A stretch of DNA of 64,000 bases from Fusarium oxysporum f. sp. lycopersici 4287. Its lineage: Eukaryota; Ascomycota; Sordariomycetes; Hypocreales; Nectriaceae. The notes under the pieces are model-generated. The model made no database searches and was not told where the DNA came from. It saw only the letters and a list, made by a program, of their open reading frames with translations. The stretch lies in the NCBI RefSeq assembly GCF_000149955.1, contig NC_030993.1, positions 2,658,650 to 2,722,649 on the forward strand. Direction: 5' to 3'. Positions 1 through 12,474 of the stretch are shown in pieces. How positions within the stretch are numbered: the first letter of the stretch is position 1; each line of letters starts with the position of its first letter. The position numbers and the translations under genes are program-made.

Positions 1-3000
1 AGCGGCCAAAGATTGGATTGGCTCAAAGCACAGATCTAAAAGTAACCCTGGAACGCTAACACTTTTGCCGCCTCCCACCCAGCTGACCCCGTCCGTCTGA
101 GCCTGACATATCGGAGTCAGCGAGCGCTCGCTTGCAGAGGAGCGCCGCCTAATAATGGCAGTTGGCTTTCAAGTAAGGATCATAGAATAGCCGTTATAGT
201 ACGGATACACTTTCATCGAGACTGCCATAGGAAGTATGTACTCACACCAATTTTGTTGGTGTTTGACAAAGAAAGAACAATTTATTCAGAGATCTTGCCC
301 AAGGTTTAAGCAACGGCAGGCCTCTTCAAGCTATCACGCCCAGGCAACTCTTTTTTCAATATGTATAACGACGGCAGCAATGACCTCAGAGGCGTATGAG
401 ACTTCGAGAAGATGGGAAATCGTTGAGAGCTACCTCCGCCACATGATCGGTGCGGCTTCTGTCTGCTGAGTAAGATAGAATCTCGGGAATTGTATGAAGC
501 CATGAGTGGAGCACCTTCATCTTGTTACTATGTTGATCTTCTGACCATTAAATCATTCTTTCGTAGAGGAAGTGGCAGGATTGCGCTGACTGCATTTGTA
601 GAATTAGGTTTTGTAAAAGAAATGGGGGTCAGATGCCATTTTACTCCTCAGACATGTATAACCAGGCACAAAGGGGTCGCACTATTCCGTTCTTCTCGCA
701 AAACAAACCCGGACGGGCTGTGGTCGAGGAAAAGTCGTGACTGACGATCCAAGCATTAGTCGAGTATGTCCGGAGTAGGAGGGAGCAAACCGACAACGTT
801 AAAGCCCTGATTCGTCGAACGGAGAGTTGAGCTTAAAGCGAGCAAGGACTAGCAAAGTAGCAACATACGTTGTAAGCCAATGCAATAGCATAGGCAGAGT
901 TGGGTTGTGGGACGGGTCGATCGGCTTTCGAGGATGGCGCTTTTAACTAGGGAGTCTCCTCCGTTAGTGGCGAGTTTCTTGGTGGTTTTGTGAGGTCAAG
1001 TACTGTATGATAGTAGGGTCTGTTCAACGTTATTTGAATGATTTCACCAGTATTGGCTCTGTTACAAGTGTTGACTTTGAGACTTGAATGGGACAACTGC
1101 AGGGGCTCTCATCTAAGGTCTGGTCACTGGCTGGTGAGGGCGGTGGAGGATCTTGCGAGTTAGGTACGGGTACCTACCCCATAACTAAGTGCTGACGGGT
1201 GAGTAACTGAAAATGCCTGCTCTGCAACGCTGTAACCAACATCCGATTTGACACCGTTAGACCTGGGTGCTAATACGATGGAAAAAGCAAATAGGTGAGC
1301 ATCCTCCAAATGGGGTTATTGCGATAAGCATTGCCCAATTCTTGCAACTATGGTTGCAGGATGTGGCTGCAAGCCCCAACGGTATTCAACACAAGTCAGA
1401 GTTTAGCCTAGCGGGCGATGGATAACGGCTGCGATCCGTCCAATCTCCATTCGTCTTCACAAGGGAGCGCCTTTTCTGTTTTGGACTTTTGAGTTTCCAC
1501 CGTTCGTTCTTGAACTCCAAGAGAGTTTAGATACTTGATAACGGAGACCCAGACGTTTAGCCGTCGCTGTACTAGGGAACGGATGGCACGAGACGACAGT
1601 ATGACCAAAACGCGTCCCTTGCAGTAGCTTCTGCAACGGGTGATGGTTCTTGCTCGAGTGGAGAAGGTCTCAGGCTCCAAGGCGCTGACCCCCTTAAGCC
1701 AAGTATGAGACTGACGAGCGACAAAGAGGGGACTGATGACATTGCTTCTTAGCACTGTAGCCACTGTCTCGTACCCTGTTGATCTTTGAAGGGTCGGATG
1801 ATAAAGCCAATGGATGGTTTTGTATCCTCCTTTGAAGCATGATAGGTTGCACTGGAAACATTTGCGACGGAACCTTATCAACGTCACAGCATCTGTAACT
1901 CTGTAACATATCATTTCCACTTCAACAGCAAGCTGGATGAATACGTATTTCGGGACATTCGAGATAGGGCATCGGCTGCTACTCCGATCCCTTGAGGCGT
2001 CCAAATACCAAGACGAAGGTGGTGGTGGCGGACGGGTATGTAAGACGGGAGAGACCAGGCGTTTGCAGTCTGCAGCAAGTAAAGCGGTCGCCCGTCATGC
2101 GTGGCCCAGCAAACGTGGGCAGAGTCTATAGAGCTGGGCAGTAAAAGCAAGGTAACGAAAGCCATGGATCTTTATGTGCGACACGGCATGGTTTGTGGCG
2201 GACGTCTGACTGACCTGGGATTCGGTTGTTAAATTGTTGCGTCGGACATGTGTAGTATTTTGTACTCACCAACAGGAGATACAAGATGCAGAAGAGTATC
2301 ACATTGATCACAATGACAGCAAGGTTGATTGAGGTCCTCAACCGCGAGCCTCTTGTTGCCGTCCCTCTGCACGCGTTCCGATGACTGGCGCGTAGAAAAG
2401 GGGATTCATCTCCGATCGTGATTGTATACTAAGAGAAGTGTTGCTTCGTATGAAGTCAAGATGACGCTGACGACTGATTTTTTTTAACAAACACTTGAAG
2501 AATTCCAGTGCTAGGGCCGTGAAGGTGTGTGAGGTTGGTCCACGATCTATCGGGTCGGGTTCCATGTTGAAAATCATCCATTAGTGGAGGGCCAATGGAG
2601 CAAGTGTCCCTCCTCGGGCTATGTTGGACTGCACTAAAGGCCAAATAGTCCACTGAAATTTGGGCAGACTCCAGGACTTTCAGCGAACAGACAGAAACTT
2701 CGCAGTTAACTGAAGTGAGCCCAGGGCTGTTCGTGCCTGTCTCCCTTGCCGCACCATCTCGAACGGTGGACTCCCACCCCTGCGATCTGCTAGTCACACC
2801 CCCTAAATCTTGCCCTGGCCTGTCCTTGGAGGTGAGATGGATGTTCCGTCCCCTGTGCAGCTGGTACCAACTCAAGGAGAAATGGACTGTTCGTCCCATG
2901 TTCTGCAACGTACTCGCGCTGACGAAGGTACTTTGCAGCGAACACTTAACCACCTGTTTTATGATCGCTCCCATGTACCATCCTTGTCAACCATGAGCCA

Positions 3001-3200
3001 TCGTTTCATTCAGAGCTACAAAGCTAAATCTGTATGATACTTTAACGGTGTTAAGCTGTGGCATCTGGGCCATATCTAAGTAGTTCACGAGAAATGCCTC
3101 AGCTCGCTATTCCATCTCCTCGAATACCTAATCTTCCGTCCGTGATAGTGCAATACCATTAATTTATGATGCAGCAAGTCCGACTGACCTAGCAAAATGG
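1..3200. other. Intergenic, no gene supported
   Basis: I see no convincing gene here. The open frames on both strands are short, overlap one another, and lack family resemblance and Kozak-like starts. A minus-strand stretch at about 2240-2340 has a hydrophobic run followed by a GTGAGT donor and a CCCAG acceptor, but its frame begins with TTG rather than ATG and soon stops, so it could be a gene relic or chance. No tRNA, rRNA or transposon ends were seen. Confidence 0.5.
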
Positions 3201-4525
3201 TACCTGCCTGTTGGCTTTCCCGCTACCATTCCCCTTTACGACTAGGCCCCCTGTCCCCACACCCTCCTTTCCCCTGTTCCTGGCACACCCCACCTCTCAT
3301 CCATTCCTTCCTTCGTCTTTTGCTCTGGGGCGCCCTGTCAATCTAATTCCCCCTTCATCGTTGTCACCAAATTTCTCGTCCTACTCAAAATCTCGAGAAT
3401 TTGTTGGTTCCATTGGCTCAGACACGCCTCGTCCCTAAACGGTCTTCTTTTCCGTCCTCTCGTTTGTTAAACTTCATTCATTCTTTTCCCATCCGTTCAT
3501 TACCTTACTCCCATTGACCGTTGCCCTTTGACACGCCTTGGTACCTGTCGGGATCACGAGTCTTGTGCCGATCCAGTGGTACCCCAGATTGATGAGATCA
3601 AATCAAACTGCCGGCCAGCAAGTAACCATTTGACAATCCTGCTCCGACACGATCGACTCGCACCCTGTGACAGCACTCTCCCTTGAGATCCGCAGACCAC
3701 AGTCAAACCAAACCAAACAAGGCCTATTCGACTCACCACTCGCTCAAGCTTCTAGCGGAAATCTCGGTTGTTTTGCTTTGTTCATTCTCTCCCCGAGTCT
3801 GAGACAACCTCCTTTATCCATCAAACTTGCCTGAATCGTTTCCATTTCTGGACTCAACATCCGACCCGTTCTTGTTTAACCTAACTCGGGTACCTGCGTT
3901 TTCCTCTTCCCTCTTACAAGAAGAACTCATCTGCTGTCGCCCGCTTTCGGCCTACAAACTTGCCATACTACATCCAGATTGCTCCACGAGGCTCTTGAAC
4001 GACGACGACCCCGACGACAACCCCGACCCGCGAATACATCGAGTACGAACAATCTTGCCTCGCGTACCCTGTGTGACTACCGAGTCACTTAGCCCGAATC
4101 GATATTGGTCTCTCACATCACCAGAGGCTGGCACACATATTCTGCCACTACGGTTTTCGTCAATTTGACATCTGCAGGTACGAAACTCATTTCCTGTTGC
4201 AAGCGATTGGGTGGTTATTGAATGGGGAAACATCTGCCCTCATTGTTCATCGAAGCGGCCATGCATATTTACCCATACATGGTGATGAAGTTCGAGCAGC
4301 GACCGGGCCAGATATCCGCTTCATGAACTCCAACCAATCTTGCATACCGATCAACAATAGCGAAGCTAACCAGCATAGTGTTTGAAGCAAGGTTGGTATA
4401 GTTGCCAATCTAGTTCGACCTATATCACCTTTATCAGTTGTGATGAATTAAACGCCTACATCTCCTACGACACCAAACAACCGAGGCAAAAAATAACGGT
4501 TCATCCTCGGGATTTGTCTTTCATT
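3201..4525 (+). promoter_or_regulatory. Promoter and long CT-rich leader of the downstream gene
   Basis: This 1.3 kb is strongly pyrimidine-rich on the plus strand, as is usual for Fusarium promoters and 5' leaders. Several upstream ATGs open short frames, including one at 3827-4168. A plausible 5'UTR intron runs from GTACGA at 4178 to CATAG at 4378, with a CTAAC-like branch site just before the end. If the whole stretch is transcribed, upstream frames could damp translation of the large downstream protein. Boundaries are inferred. Confidence 0.4.
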
Positions 4526-7500
4526 ATGAATAGGTTCAGAGGCAAGAAGAAGGGCAAGGATGATCACGAGGCTCCGCGGCCATCGATTGAGTCTGAGTCT
4601 TCTAGCCCCTTTAGAATGTTTGGCAAGAAAAAGGCACAGGAAGAGGAACCTAAAAAGGAGATTGATCTCGCTACAGCCCTTCCATCGACTGATGATTTTC
4701 GAACAAGTCTTCTGATGACCAACCTTTCGGCACGATTCTCTATGTTGCGCGAGCAAGATGACCCAAACACCAAGGTTGGCAAAGCTAGTGACGATAGTGT
4801 TCTGTTCCCTAAAAGACAATCGAGAATGATGGACTTTGGTTTTGCTGCAGGGTTGGGCGACATTGCCGAGGTCGAGTCTATTCGGGCCCCCTTTGCACGC
4901 TCATCGATGCAGTCTAATGATGATACCGGTTCAACAAACGGGAGTGTGATGGGCCGGTCGAAACCAATTGAAGGAAACAACTTGTTTGGAGGCCGACAAA
5001 AGGTTTACAAAATCGGCACCGGAGGGAACAAAGGGGCTATGAGTGGCCGTGTTCTCTATGGCGACGATGTCGCCCAGTCAGCTTTCCAGAAGTGGAGGCA
5101 ATCTGAAAAGGATAAGCAGTCATTTGAAGACCTGCAGCAAGAAGATTTAGGTGACTTAGAAAATGCTCGACCAGAGTCTCCTTCTCAAACCGAGTACAAC
5201 CGAAAAAGGGAGACAAACTCAACAACATCGTCAGGTCCATCTGCAGCTCGGGACTCAACAGCCGCCACATCTATCACCTCATCTTCAGTCAAGGACCGGG
5301 AGTCCTTCGTGCGCACATCTCGGACTGTTAGCCCAGCACCACCAATGGAGCGAAGCGTGACCAGAACCCGTCGTCTCTATGAGCAAAGCTTGAACCAGGA
5401 TCTCCAAGACCAACAGTCATCTGCTCTCTCAAGAATCGATACGCTTACAAAGCGAACACTCGGCAGCAGAACTCCAGATCTGACACCTCCTGTTCCTTCC
5501 CCAGCAAGCGCAACATTTGGTGATCGTTTCATCACTCGATCGGTCCTGGCTAAGGCTAGTGCCCCTAACCTACGATCTTTCAGCCCTCCATCGCAAATGA
5601 GTCCTGTAGACTCGATGAACAAATTTCCCAGCATGGACCAGAAGGCCTTCGGTGCTACACCCCCTCTCAGCCCCCCTATTAGTGAGACAGGGGAGGCTCA
5701 GCCCTTTGATCGAAGCAGAATTATCAGCAGGACCAACAGTCAATATGATGAATCAAGGTTCGCCCAACGGCAAATGCAAATGCAGCAGGGTCGCGAAACT
5801 CCCACGAATCGATTCCGCACTGATTCCAACCCCTCACTGCCAGGCACTCGATCTAGGTCGTCTTCTGCCCACCGTCCGCAAATGGAAAGGAACGAATCTG
5901 GGTCTTTCCAGACTGAGCCAACCGTCCAGGAAGAGTCACAACATTCAACCTTTTTTGATGACGATGATGACCAGTCTGTCGTGGACGAGTCACACCTTCA
6001 ACCTATCTTTCCTCTTCAAGTTAAGGTTGAGAAGCCAGCTGATAATGAGCACCCTGCCTTCAGACGCACTACAGTACCAACGCCTCTAGTGGTTTCTGAA
6101 GGAACTGGAGTTGCGCCAGCTAACTCAACAGAGCAATTGCCTAAGGACTCGCCTACTTTGGGACCTACCTCTGGTGGACTGAGCGGCATGGTCAGGCAGC
6201 ATCTTCGACAAGACAGCGGGGCCTCCTCAATTTATGGAAGCTTACCCAACGATGTTGACCTGAGCTCACGATTCCCTCCCGAACGCCCTGATGCACACAC
6301 CTATGAGCCCAAGACGGTCGATTCAAACGCCTGGGAGTCGATTGAGAGAGACTTGGCTATGTCAATTGACGGTAGCGTGACTAGTCCTACTAGATCGTCT
6401 GGTTTGATGGAGGCCCAGATATTGTCTAGACCCGAATCCACCCAAAACCCGAAACAGCAGGTCAACCCCCAGCCAGAAGAGGAGACAGATGACTTTGCCC
6501 GTCATCTTGCCGACGGTGCGCGACGTGTCAGGGAGAGGCTCACTTCTTTTGTCGAAGCTGATAGCAGCATTTCGTCACCAGAACCTCCGCCTCTGTCTGA
6601 GCTTCCACCTCCACCTCGTCCGAACGCTTTGGGCATCTTGAAATCCAAGTCCAGTCGTGGCTCTTTAGTTGACAGAGGTCGAGGTGACAGAGAGAATGGC
6701 AGTCAGTCCAAAGCGAAGAAGCTCCTTGGCCTCCGAGGCTCGTCGCCTGCCCCTGCCGCAAGTCCATCCCGCCGTGGCTCATTCGAGGCGAATGAGAGGC
6801 TAACGCAGTCGCCTGAGCCAAGGGACGAAAACCTGCCAAGAGATAGCGAGGAAAAGGAGGGTGTCCATGCTGGCCTCAAGGCTTTCCGACAAGCCCGTCG
6901 GGAACTCCAAAGGATGAAGGAACTCGAAGTTCAGCAACGACGCCAAGGACCCTCAAAGCCTCCTTCAGCAGGCAGAGATCGAGCCCAAACTACGACATCC
7001 CGACCACCATCTCAGGAACGTAGACCACCTCCTCCTGTCTCATACAATCGAGTCCCTAGCGAAGAATCGAGGGCCAATGCTGGCTCACGCGCTGGCTCCC
7101 GCTCAGGATCCCGCTCAGGATCCCGAGCTCCCTCTGAACGTGATCGAAGTGGCTCTGAAGCTAGCAGTGGAGGCAGATCTGGTAGCCGACCGCCACGCCT
7201 TAGAAACGGATCCGTGCCTCGCGATGATTACCAAGGGCCCATGGGATCTCCGGTGGGAGGCAATGGCAAGCCTCGACAAGGGCCGATGATGAGAGCACCA
7301 ATGATGCCCGGACAAGACATGCGACGGTCACCACGTATGCCGCCTCAACCATATCCCGGAAACGCTTCGCCCGGTCCCTTCAACCGTCCCGACAACAGCT
7401 TGCATATACATCCTGTCTATGGGCACGATTCTGGCCACCCGTCACCAATCTCGCCACTTAATGGTGCCCCCTCGCCTCATGGCGCACCTTCTCCCCATGG

Positions 7501-8014
7501 ATTCCCTGGACCTGGCCCCGGCCCCCAGAGACCGTATGGACCTCCTTATCCGGGTGGAATGATGCGCAACCGAGATATGTCGGAACCTTCAATCAAGCCG
7601 CCAGTGTCGCCCATGGGTCACCGGGACGGCCTCCGACCTGGACCTGGACCTGGACCTGGTCTCAATAGTGGTGCAGTCTCTACGCCTAACCTGCATAGCA
7701 ACATGACTGCTCCTCCTTTGCCACCAATCAACCCTCGACGCAAGAACACAGGAGCCACGCTCGCTGAAGGCACCATGAGCGCTCATCGCCGCCCTATGAG
7801 CCCTAGTATTGCGAACGACCAACGTGGTGGCTTTCGAAGTGATGATGAAGATGGCGCAGGGATGAACCGCCAGAGATTACGCAAAGCCACTAGCGAGGCA
7901 AACGGTATGAACGCACGAGCAAGATCAATGCATCAAGCTCCTCCTCCGCCTATGGCAGCACCACCTCTGCCTCCTAGCATGAGCAGCAATGCAGTTCCCG
8001 ACGGGATGATTTAG
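4526..8014 (+). CDS. Large disordered Ser/Pro/Arg-rich conserved fungal protein
   Basis: Intronless frame of 1162 residues. I chose the ATG at 4526, which gives a basic start (MNRFRGKKKGK); the frame is open for 48 codons further upstream, but only through leader-like sequence. A conserved-looking head covers about residues 1-240, including LSARFSMLREQDD near 67 and FPKRQSRMMDFGF near 94. The rest is low complexity: an acidic DDDDD run near 475, proline-rich patches, Ser-Arg repeats near 850-890, a GPGPGPG repeat near 1030, and a polyproline tail. No catalytic domain or membrane span is visible. This composition suits a cytoskeleton, septum or polarity scaffold, but that is a guess; I do not recognise the family. 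The frame is long and clean, so the gene itself is secure. Confidence 0.8.
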   Translation: MNRFRGKKKGKDDHEAPRPSIESESSSPFRMFGKKKAQEEEPKKEIDLATALPSTDDFRTSLLMTNLSARFSMLREQDDPNTKVGKASDDSVLFPKRQSRMMDFGFAAGLGDIAEVESIRAPFARSSMQSNDDTGSTNGSVMGRSKPIEGNNLFGGRQKVYKIGTGGNKGAMSGRVLYGDDVAQSAFQKWRQSEKDKQSFEDLQQEDLGDLENARPESPSQTEYNRKRETNSTTSSGPSAARDSTAATSITSSSVKDRESFVRTSRTVSPAPPMERSVTRTRRLYEQSLNQDLQDQQSSALSRIDTLTKRTLGSRTPDLTPPVPSPASATFGDRFITRSVLAKASAPNLRSFSPPSQMSPVDSMNKFPSMDQKAFGATPPLSPPISETGEAQPFDRSRIISRTNSQYDESRFAQRQMQMQQGRETPTNRFRTDSNPSLPGTRSRSSSAHRPQMERNESGSFQTEPTVQEESQHSTFFDDDDDQSVVDESHLQPIFPLQVKVEKPADNEHPAFRRTTVPTPLVVSEGTGVAPANSTEQLPKDSPTLGPTSGGLSGMVRQHLRQDSGASSIYGSLPNDVDLSSRFPPERPDAHTYEPKTVDSNAWESIERDLAMSIDGSVTSPTRSSGLMEAQILSRPESTQNPKQQVNPQPEEETDDFARHLADGARRVRERLTSFVEADSSISSPEPPPLSELPPPPRPNALGILKSKSSRGSLVDRGRGDRENGSQSKAKKLLGLRGSSPAPAASPSRRGSFEANERLTQSPEPRDENLPRDSEEKEGVHAGLKAFRQARRELQRMKELEVQQRRQGPSKPPSAGRDRAQTTTSRPPSQERRPPPPVSYNRVPSEESRANAGSRAGSRSGSRSGSRAPSERDRSGSEASSGGRSGSRPPRLRNGSVPRDDYQGPMGSPVGGNGKPRQGPMMRAPMMPGQDMRRSPRMPPQPYPGNASPGPFNRPDNSLHIHPVYGHDSGHPSPISPLNGAPSPHGAPSPHGFPGPGPGPQRPYGPPYPGGMMRNRDMSEPSIKPPVSPMGHRDGLRPGPGPGPGLNSGAVSTPNLHSNMTAPPLPPINPRRKNTGATLAEGTMSAHRRPMSPSIANDQRGGFRSDDEDGAGMNRQRLRKATSEANGMNARARSMHQAPPPPMAAPPLPPSMSSNAVPDGMI

Positions 8015-9868
8015 CAGTGCAAACGATGACTGTTTTCTTTATATTTCTTTCGATTCTCTTAATTCGCCTTTTGCCGACAGCATGAGACTCATGACCAAGA
8101 TACCTCACGGCCCTTTTCATCTCATAAACTTAATCTCAGCGTCCTGAATCATCGAGCAGAGTCTTCGATGATAGGACCCCAACATTCGTGTGCATTTGTG
8201 GGGTGAACGATTTGTCACTCCTTGTATGTTTTCTTTTGGGGATACTTCGGTCATTGACGGATGGATGGTTGGAATCTAGTATCAGGCGCAAATTGGCCCG
8301 GCTAGCAAGAGATCGAGCAGGTCCTTGATTCGAATAGCTGGCGTCAGGCAGGGTGTGGAAGGAAATGATATGTCAGGAAGCAGAATGGAACGGAACAAGC
8401 GGGCATGCATTCAACAAGGCTGGGGAGGTGTTTGGTTTTGTACGTATAGGATTGGGAGCCGACGGCTAAAAGGCGTAGTGAGGATACTACGTCAGTTTAT
8501 AAAACGTTGACCCATGGAGAGTTTTCACCATTTCAAAGGATGGCCATAGTCAAGGAATGGGAATAGGCACCAGGCCTGAAGTCAATCATTGTAGATGAGA
8601 TAAATAATGATGGTTACCTAGGTGTTCATGTTGACATGTCCAAGACGCATGAGACCCCCCGCGATTCTAGCGAACTCGCACACGAGCAGCTCGGCGGCTT
8701 GTAAATAACAGGTCACTATCGAGACTTGTTCAAAAGACAGGAGGTCAGACTGTAGGACATCATAAGCTGTAGTATCACAGCTATGATAGAACAGTCTCAC
8801 AACATCATCAAATCAAGCTTTATTTTAAATTGTGCAATATTCCAATTTTATGTATTGCTTCTAGGGTAGGCAATCACCCCGCCTGCAACTTTTGTGTCTC
8901 CCAAGCAGCCACTGGTACACGGCTGATCTGACGGGGCAAGGTGAGGCTGTCAGCCTCCATTTTTACTCACAATCAAAGCTGTTATTGTTGTTGTTTTCTG
9001 CGATTATTGTCGGTGCGACGTGGCAATGTGGTTCCAACTTGTGGGCATTGCATTTTCAAACCAGAGAGAAGGGCCGACGTGAGGTTTACTATATTATGTA
9101 ACGAAGGGAAATTTCGGGAGGACTGCTCAAGTTGTAGATCGGGCGAGTCCGGGACATGGCCCAGAATTTGGGGTTAGTTTTTTCTGAAACAAGGGTCCAA
9201 TGGAGGGTTCAGCAGTGGCAAGTAAACCAAGAATTGGCAATCTGCATTCATGATTGGAGCGTTTCATTTCACGATGGACTCATCAATTCAAATCACTGGA
9301 TTAAGCGCCGGGCGAAAAGAAGCCGAAAGTGGGTTGATAAAACTTGGTATTGATTCTTGTCTCTGATTCTCAAAAGTCAAGTCGCCCAAAAGAGACCGCG
9401 GGTATCGATTATTGTTACAGCTGAAAATCCGTTGCGATTCATTCCCCGTTAACCCCGAGACAAGTCCAAAAACGTAAAAGCATAGAGTAATAGAACGCCC
9501 AAAACCCGACGTCATATCTTTCCCGTGGCGCCTCCGCATAAACACCCCTAAAGAGGCTGAAAGCAAAGCTTTTGCTGTTGGAGAAAGAGGATAATTGCTT
9601 GAAGAACCAGTCGCTGAGGTATCAATCAAGAACAAGTGAAATGGTGAATGTGACGACCAGGTCATAGGTGTGAATGGAGAAGAGGCAAATTCCGGGCAGA
9701 ATAGAAGCGCCGTCGTTGAAGTCGTCAAAAAGTCGTGTCTCGTATGAGCGAGGGTATCCAGACTCTCATCTCGCCATGCTGTAGCCCTTTGTCATGATAG
9801 AGGTCCAGGCGTGTGTTGTGAGAGAACAGAAGGAGAGTGCCGTCGAGACGCGTCTGTGGGTGAACGCT
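8015..9868. other. Intergenic, nothing recognised
   Basis: It holds the 3' flank of the large upstream gene, with T-rich sequence just after the stop that probably contains its polyadenylation region, and then unremarkable DNA. Open frames are short and lack coding character. No repeat or RNA gene was seen. Confidence 0.45.
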
Positions 9869-9973
9869 TTAGCACAGAGGGCAGTTGTTGCATTGCTTGT
9901 GGCCGCAAGCGGTGCAGGTGGTGCTGATGACAATCATGCCTCCACACTGGCAGCAGTACTCGTAGGCAGGCAT
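9869..9973 (-). CDS. 34-residue cysteine-rich microprotein (zinc-ribbon-like)
   Basis: The minus-strand ATG at 9973 opens 34 codons with eight cysteines (residues 7, 8, 10, 20, 23, 28, 31, 34) and one histidine (25). The layout CCxC, CxxCGH, CxxCxxC looks like a tiny zinc-binding ribbon. The start context AACATGCC is good, and the upstream leader is pyrimidine-rich on the coding strand with a TATA-like element about 140 nt upstream. The frame stays open upstream, but that part reads as a low-complexity leader (Leu/Ser/Pro). Very short zinc-ribbon proteins with CxxCGH cores occur in fungi, so a real gene is plausible. Function unknown; no signal peptide. Confidence 0.55.
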   Translation of the reverse strand: MPAYEYCCQCGGMIVISTTCTACGHKQCNNCPLC

Positions 9974-10090
9974 GTTGGTGATGTTGGTTGGTGATGGGGT
10001 TTTGTGGTGTTGTAGAAGTTGAAGTAGTCCTGGGATGGTATAGTCTGGTGATTGTTGATGAAGAAGAGGGAGGTAGGCCAGCTTGGAAAT

Positions 10091-10122
10091 GGGGGGGGGG
10101 AAGAAGAGGGATATAAATAGTT
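10091..10122 (-). promoter_or_regulatory. TATA-like element followed by a C10 tract
   Basis: Read on the minus strand, CTATTTATATCC (10111-10122) is followed closely by ten consecutive C (10091-10100), then the leader of the 34-residue microprotein. Position and strand fit a core promoter for that gene. Confidence 0.4.
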
Positions 10123-12474
10123 TGAGGAGGAGAGAGAAAGAGAGAAAGAGGCGAGGCCAGGCGAGGCCAGACAAGGCAGAGTAAGGCAACCCAACGGAAG
10201 GGGACACCCTCAGAGTGCTCGGATATGTTGATCGGAAGTCAACGTCCAGTCCAAAAGAATGGGGGTGAAATTACTCTGGAGTTGGAATGGGTTGGTTTCG
10301 GCATCTTCTAAGACGGGTAGAGTCCACATTCACTCGTTTCCAGTGCAGGTCAATGTTTATCCCCGAGCCTAGAGCCTCAGCCAGAGCCAGAGCAAAAGAG
10401 TGGGCAGTTTTTTTTCCCTTGTGTGGTGGTGGTGAGTGGTGTCCTGACTTACACGCTTCGCGCTAGGCAACCCTTAGATTTCAAGGTTCAAGGATCCCTT
10501 GGCTTGGACGTCTCCGCTCTTGGTGACACAAGCGTTTGTGGTGAGGGGAACTCTGCATGTGCCGTACCGAGGAGAGGGTGGGTGATCTCAGCTGAGGTTT
10601 TTACTGGTTGGTGAGTGGAAGCGAAGACATATACTTTTTACAGTACGATTTTGATATCGATATCTCTGTTTAATTACCGAGACCGACTTACATTCATGCT
10701 TATTTTCTGTCTCTTACTTGGTATTCTCTGTCCTTTAATTTTTGTGATTGTGAATCAATTTCTCAACCGTGAATTTGCCTTGGTTTTGAATTGCGGCTTA
10801 GACTAATTAAACTCAGGACCCTGGCGTCACAAGCTAAGGCAACTCCCATGTTGATGCTTGGGTAGGTTCACGCATGCTACGTCATCGTGCAATGACGATG
10901 GGAGTTTTAAGGTGACTAGCTCGGTTTTCGAGATGGAGAGAAAAGAAAAGAGTCACGGAACGAGCCAAATAGCAACGAGGCAGTGTGACGAGAATGCCTA
11001 ATCCAACCAATGCCCTTGAAAAGGCTGATCCATGCCATCCAGCCAGCCAGTCACATCCTTCGAATCAACTGGGCTGGGCCGGTCCCTCGTCACTTTCTTG
11101 TTCACTCCACGTTCACGGGCCACTAAAGAAAAGTAAAGTACAGACAGAGAGCAGAACATCCGTCCACTCACAACCCCCGTTCATCATCTCCAGATGAGGC
11201 TAACGAGACAACCCCCAAAGTCGGCTGTTCTGTTCCTACGGAGTCTTGTAAGATCTCGGCTTTTCTTAACAGCTGATTGTTCCCACCTCATCCGCACGCA
11301 CATGTAATAGTATGTACAGTATTGTATGGTTGACTCACGGGGAACAATCCATTGCATCCGACGAAACTTACAAAATTGGTGATGATGAACTCAGAACTGC
11401 GCCTCGTACTTGGTCATTCTTAGCTGACAAGATCATCAAAGATCAAAAGCTGAACACACCCTTTCCAGCCGTTCAATTTGCGGGGTAGGAAACTATTGTC
11501 ACCATTCATCTGCCGTGGCAGAATCACAAGTCCAAACTCACTTGCCGATCTGACAGCCAGAGTCCTACGGATGGATGCTACATGCTACGACCCCAGATTT
11601 TCGCCTCTCGATGCCCAAAGATTCTCGACCTCAAAAAAGCCTCCTTGGCCTCTTCTTTGTTAGCGGCAAACGGGATGACGCATTCCTGTCGGTAATATGC
11701 AGTCCCTAGAGTCGCCCAGCACGAATCGGGTCGACGGTTGCATGTTGCATTGGTAGGGTCCCCTAGGCCCTAGGTCCCCCCGGCGCGCACGCAAGGGCAT
11801 GCGCCACCGGGGATCGAAAGCCCACACACCCCCAGAGGCTATTATGAAACAGTATGGGGTAAAGCTTTGCGAGATTCGATATCTCTCGCCTGTCATCGTC
11901 GAGCATTTGACAAAGTAGCCTGGCTGATGCGGTTGCGGCTGCGCTTTGGTCTCAACGGGTCATGGGGAGCTCGGTAAAGTTAGGAAAGCGGCTAAAGAGG
12001 CATTTCACTGCTTTATGTAAAAGTTTATTCATGGTGGTTTCGTCTTTTTTGTTGGTTCCGTCTTACACGTGGAGGCTGATTGACATGTCAATGGTTGATT
12101 TCGTCTCTCCGAGTGTCCGGCGAGGCTATCGCTAGAATATCCAATTGACCCGAAAATCTGACAAAACATTATCAAGACTTCCAGTAAAGAACAGGTCAAA
12201 TGCAAGTGAAGCAATGTCGTTTAACTCAATACGAAGCAATTATTTTAGACATTGTAAAGTACTTTCTATGGCTTAATATAGAGTGGCTATTGTAGCTCGC
12301 ACTCTCCATGTTGGTGCTGCAAATGCAACCCAAACTCCAATTTCATCCATCATCCATCGGAATCTGAGGCCCTAAACTCCAAAAGCAAATGTTCTTCCCA
12401 TCCTGCAAAGTTTTCCCATACCCCAACTCCATTCCTGATGAATCCCCTTCCTCCCTCGTCTCGTATTGATCAAC
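10123..12474. other. Intergenic, nothing recognised
   Basis: It includes purine-rich short repeats (GAGAGAAAGAGAGAAAG and two GGCGAGGCCAG-type copies near 10130-10175) just upstream of the microprotein promoter. The rest holds only short random frames. The right end carries the 3' flank of the minus-strand gene that follows. Confidence 0.45.

Noticed and set aside
1408..2004. 198-codon minus-strand frame
   Set aside because: No start context, leader, intron logic or family resemblance; amino-acid composition looks random.
2126..2341. Small secreted-type protein with hydrophobic start and a GTGAGT...CCCAG intron on the minus strand
   Set aside because: The frame starts with TTG, has no in-frame ATG, and stops soon after the putative intron.
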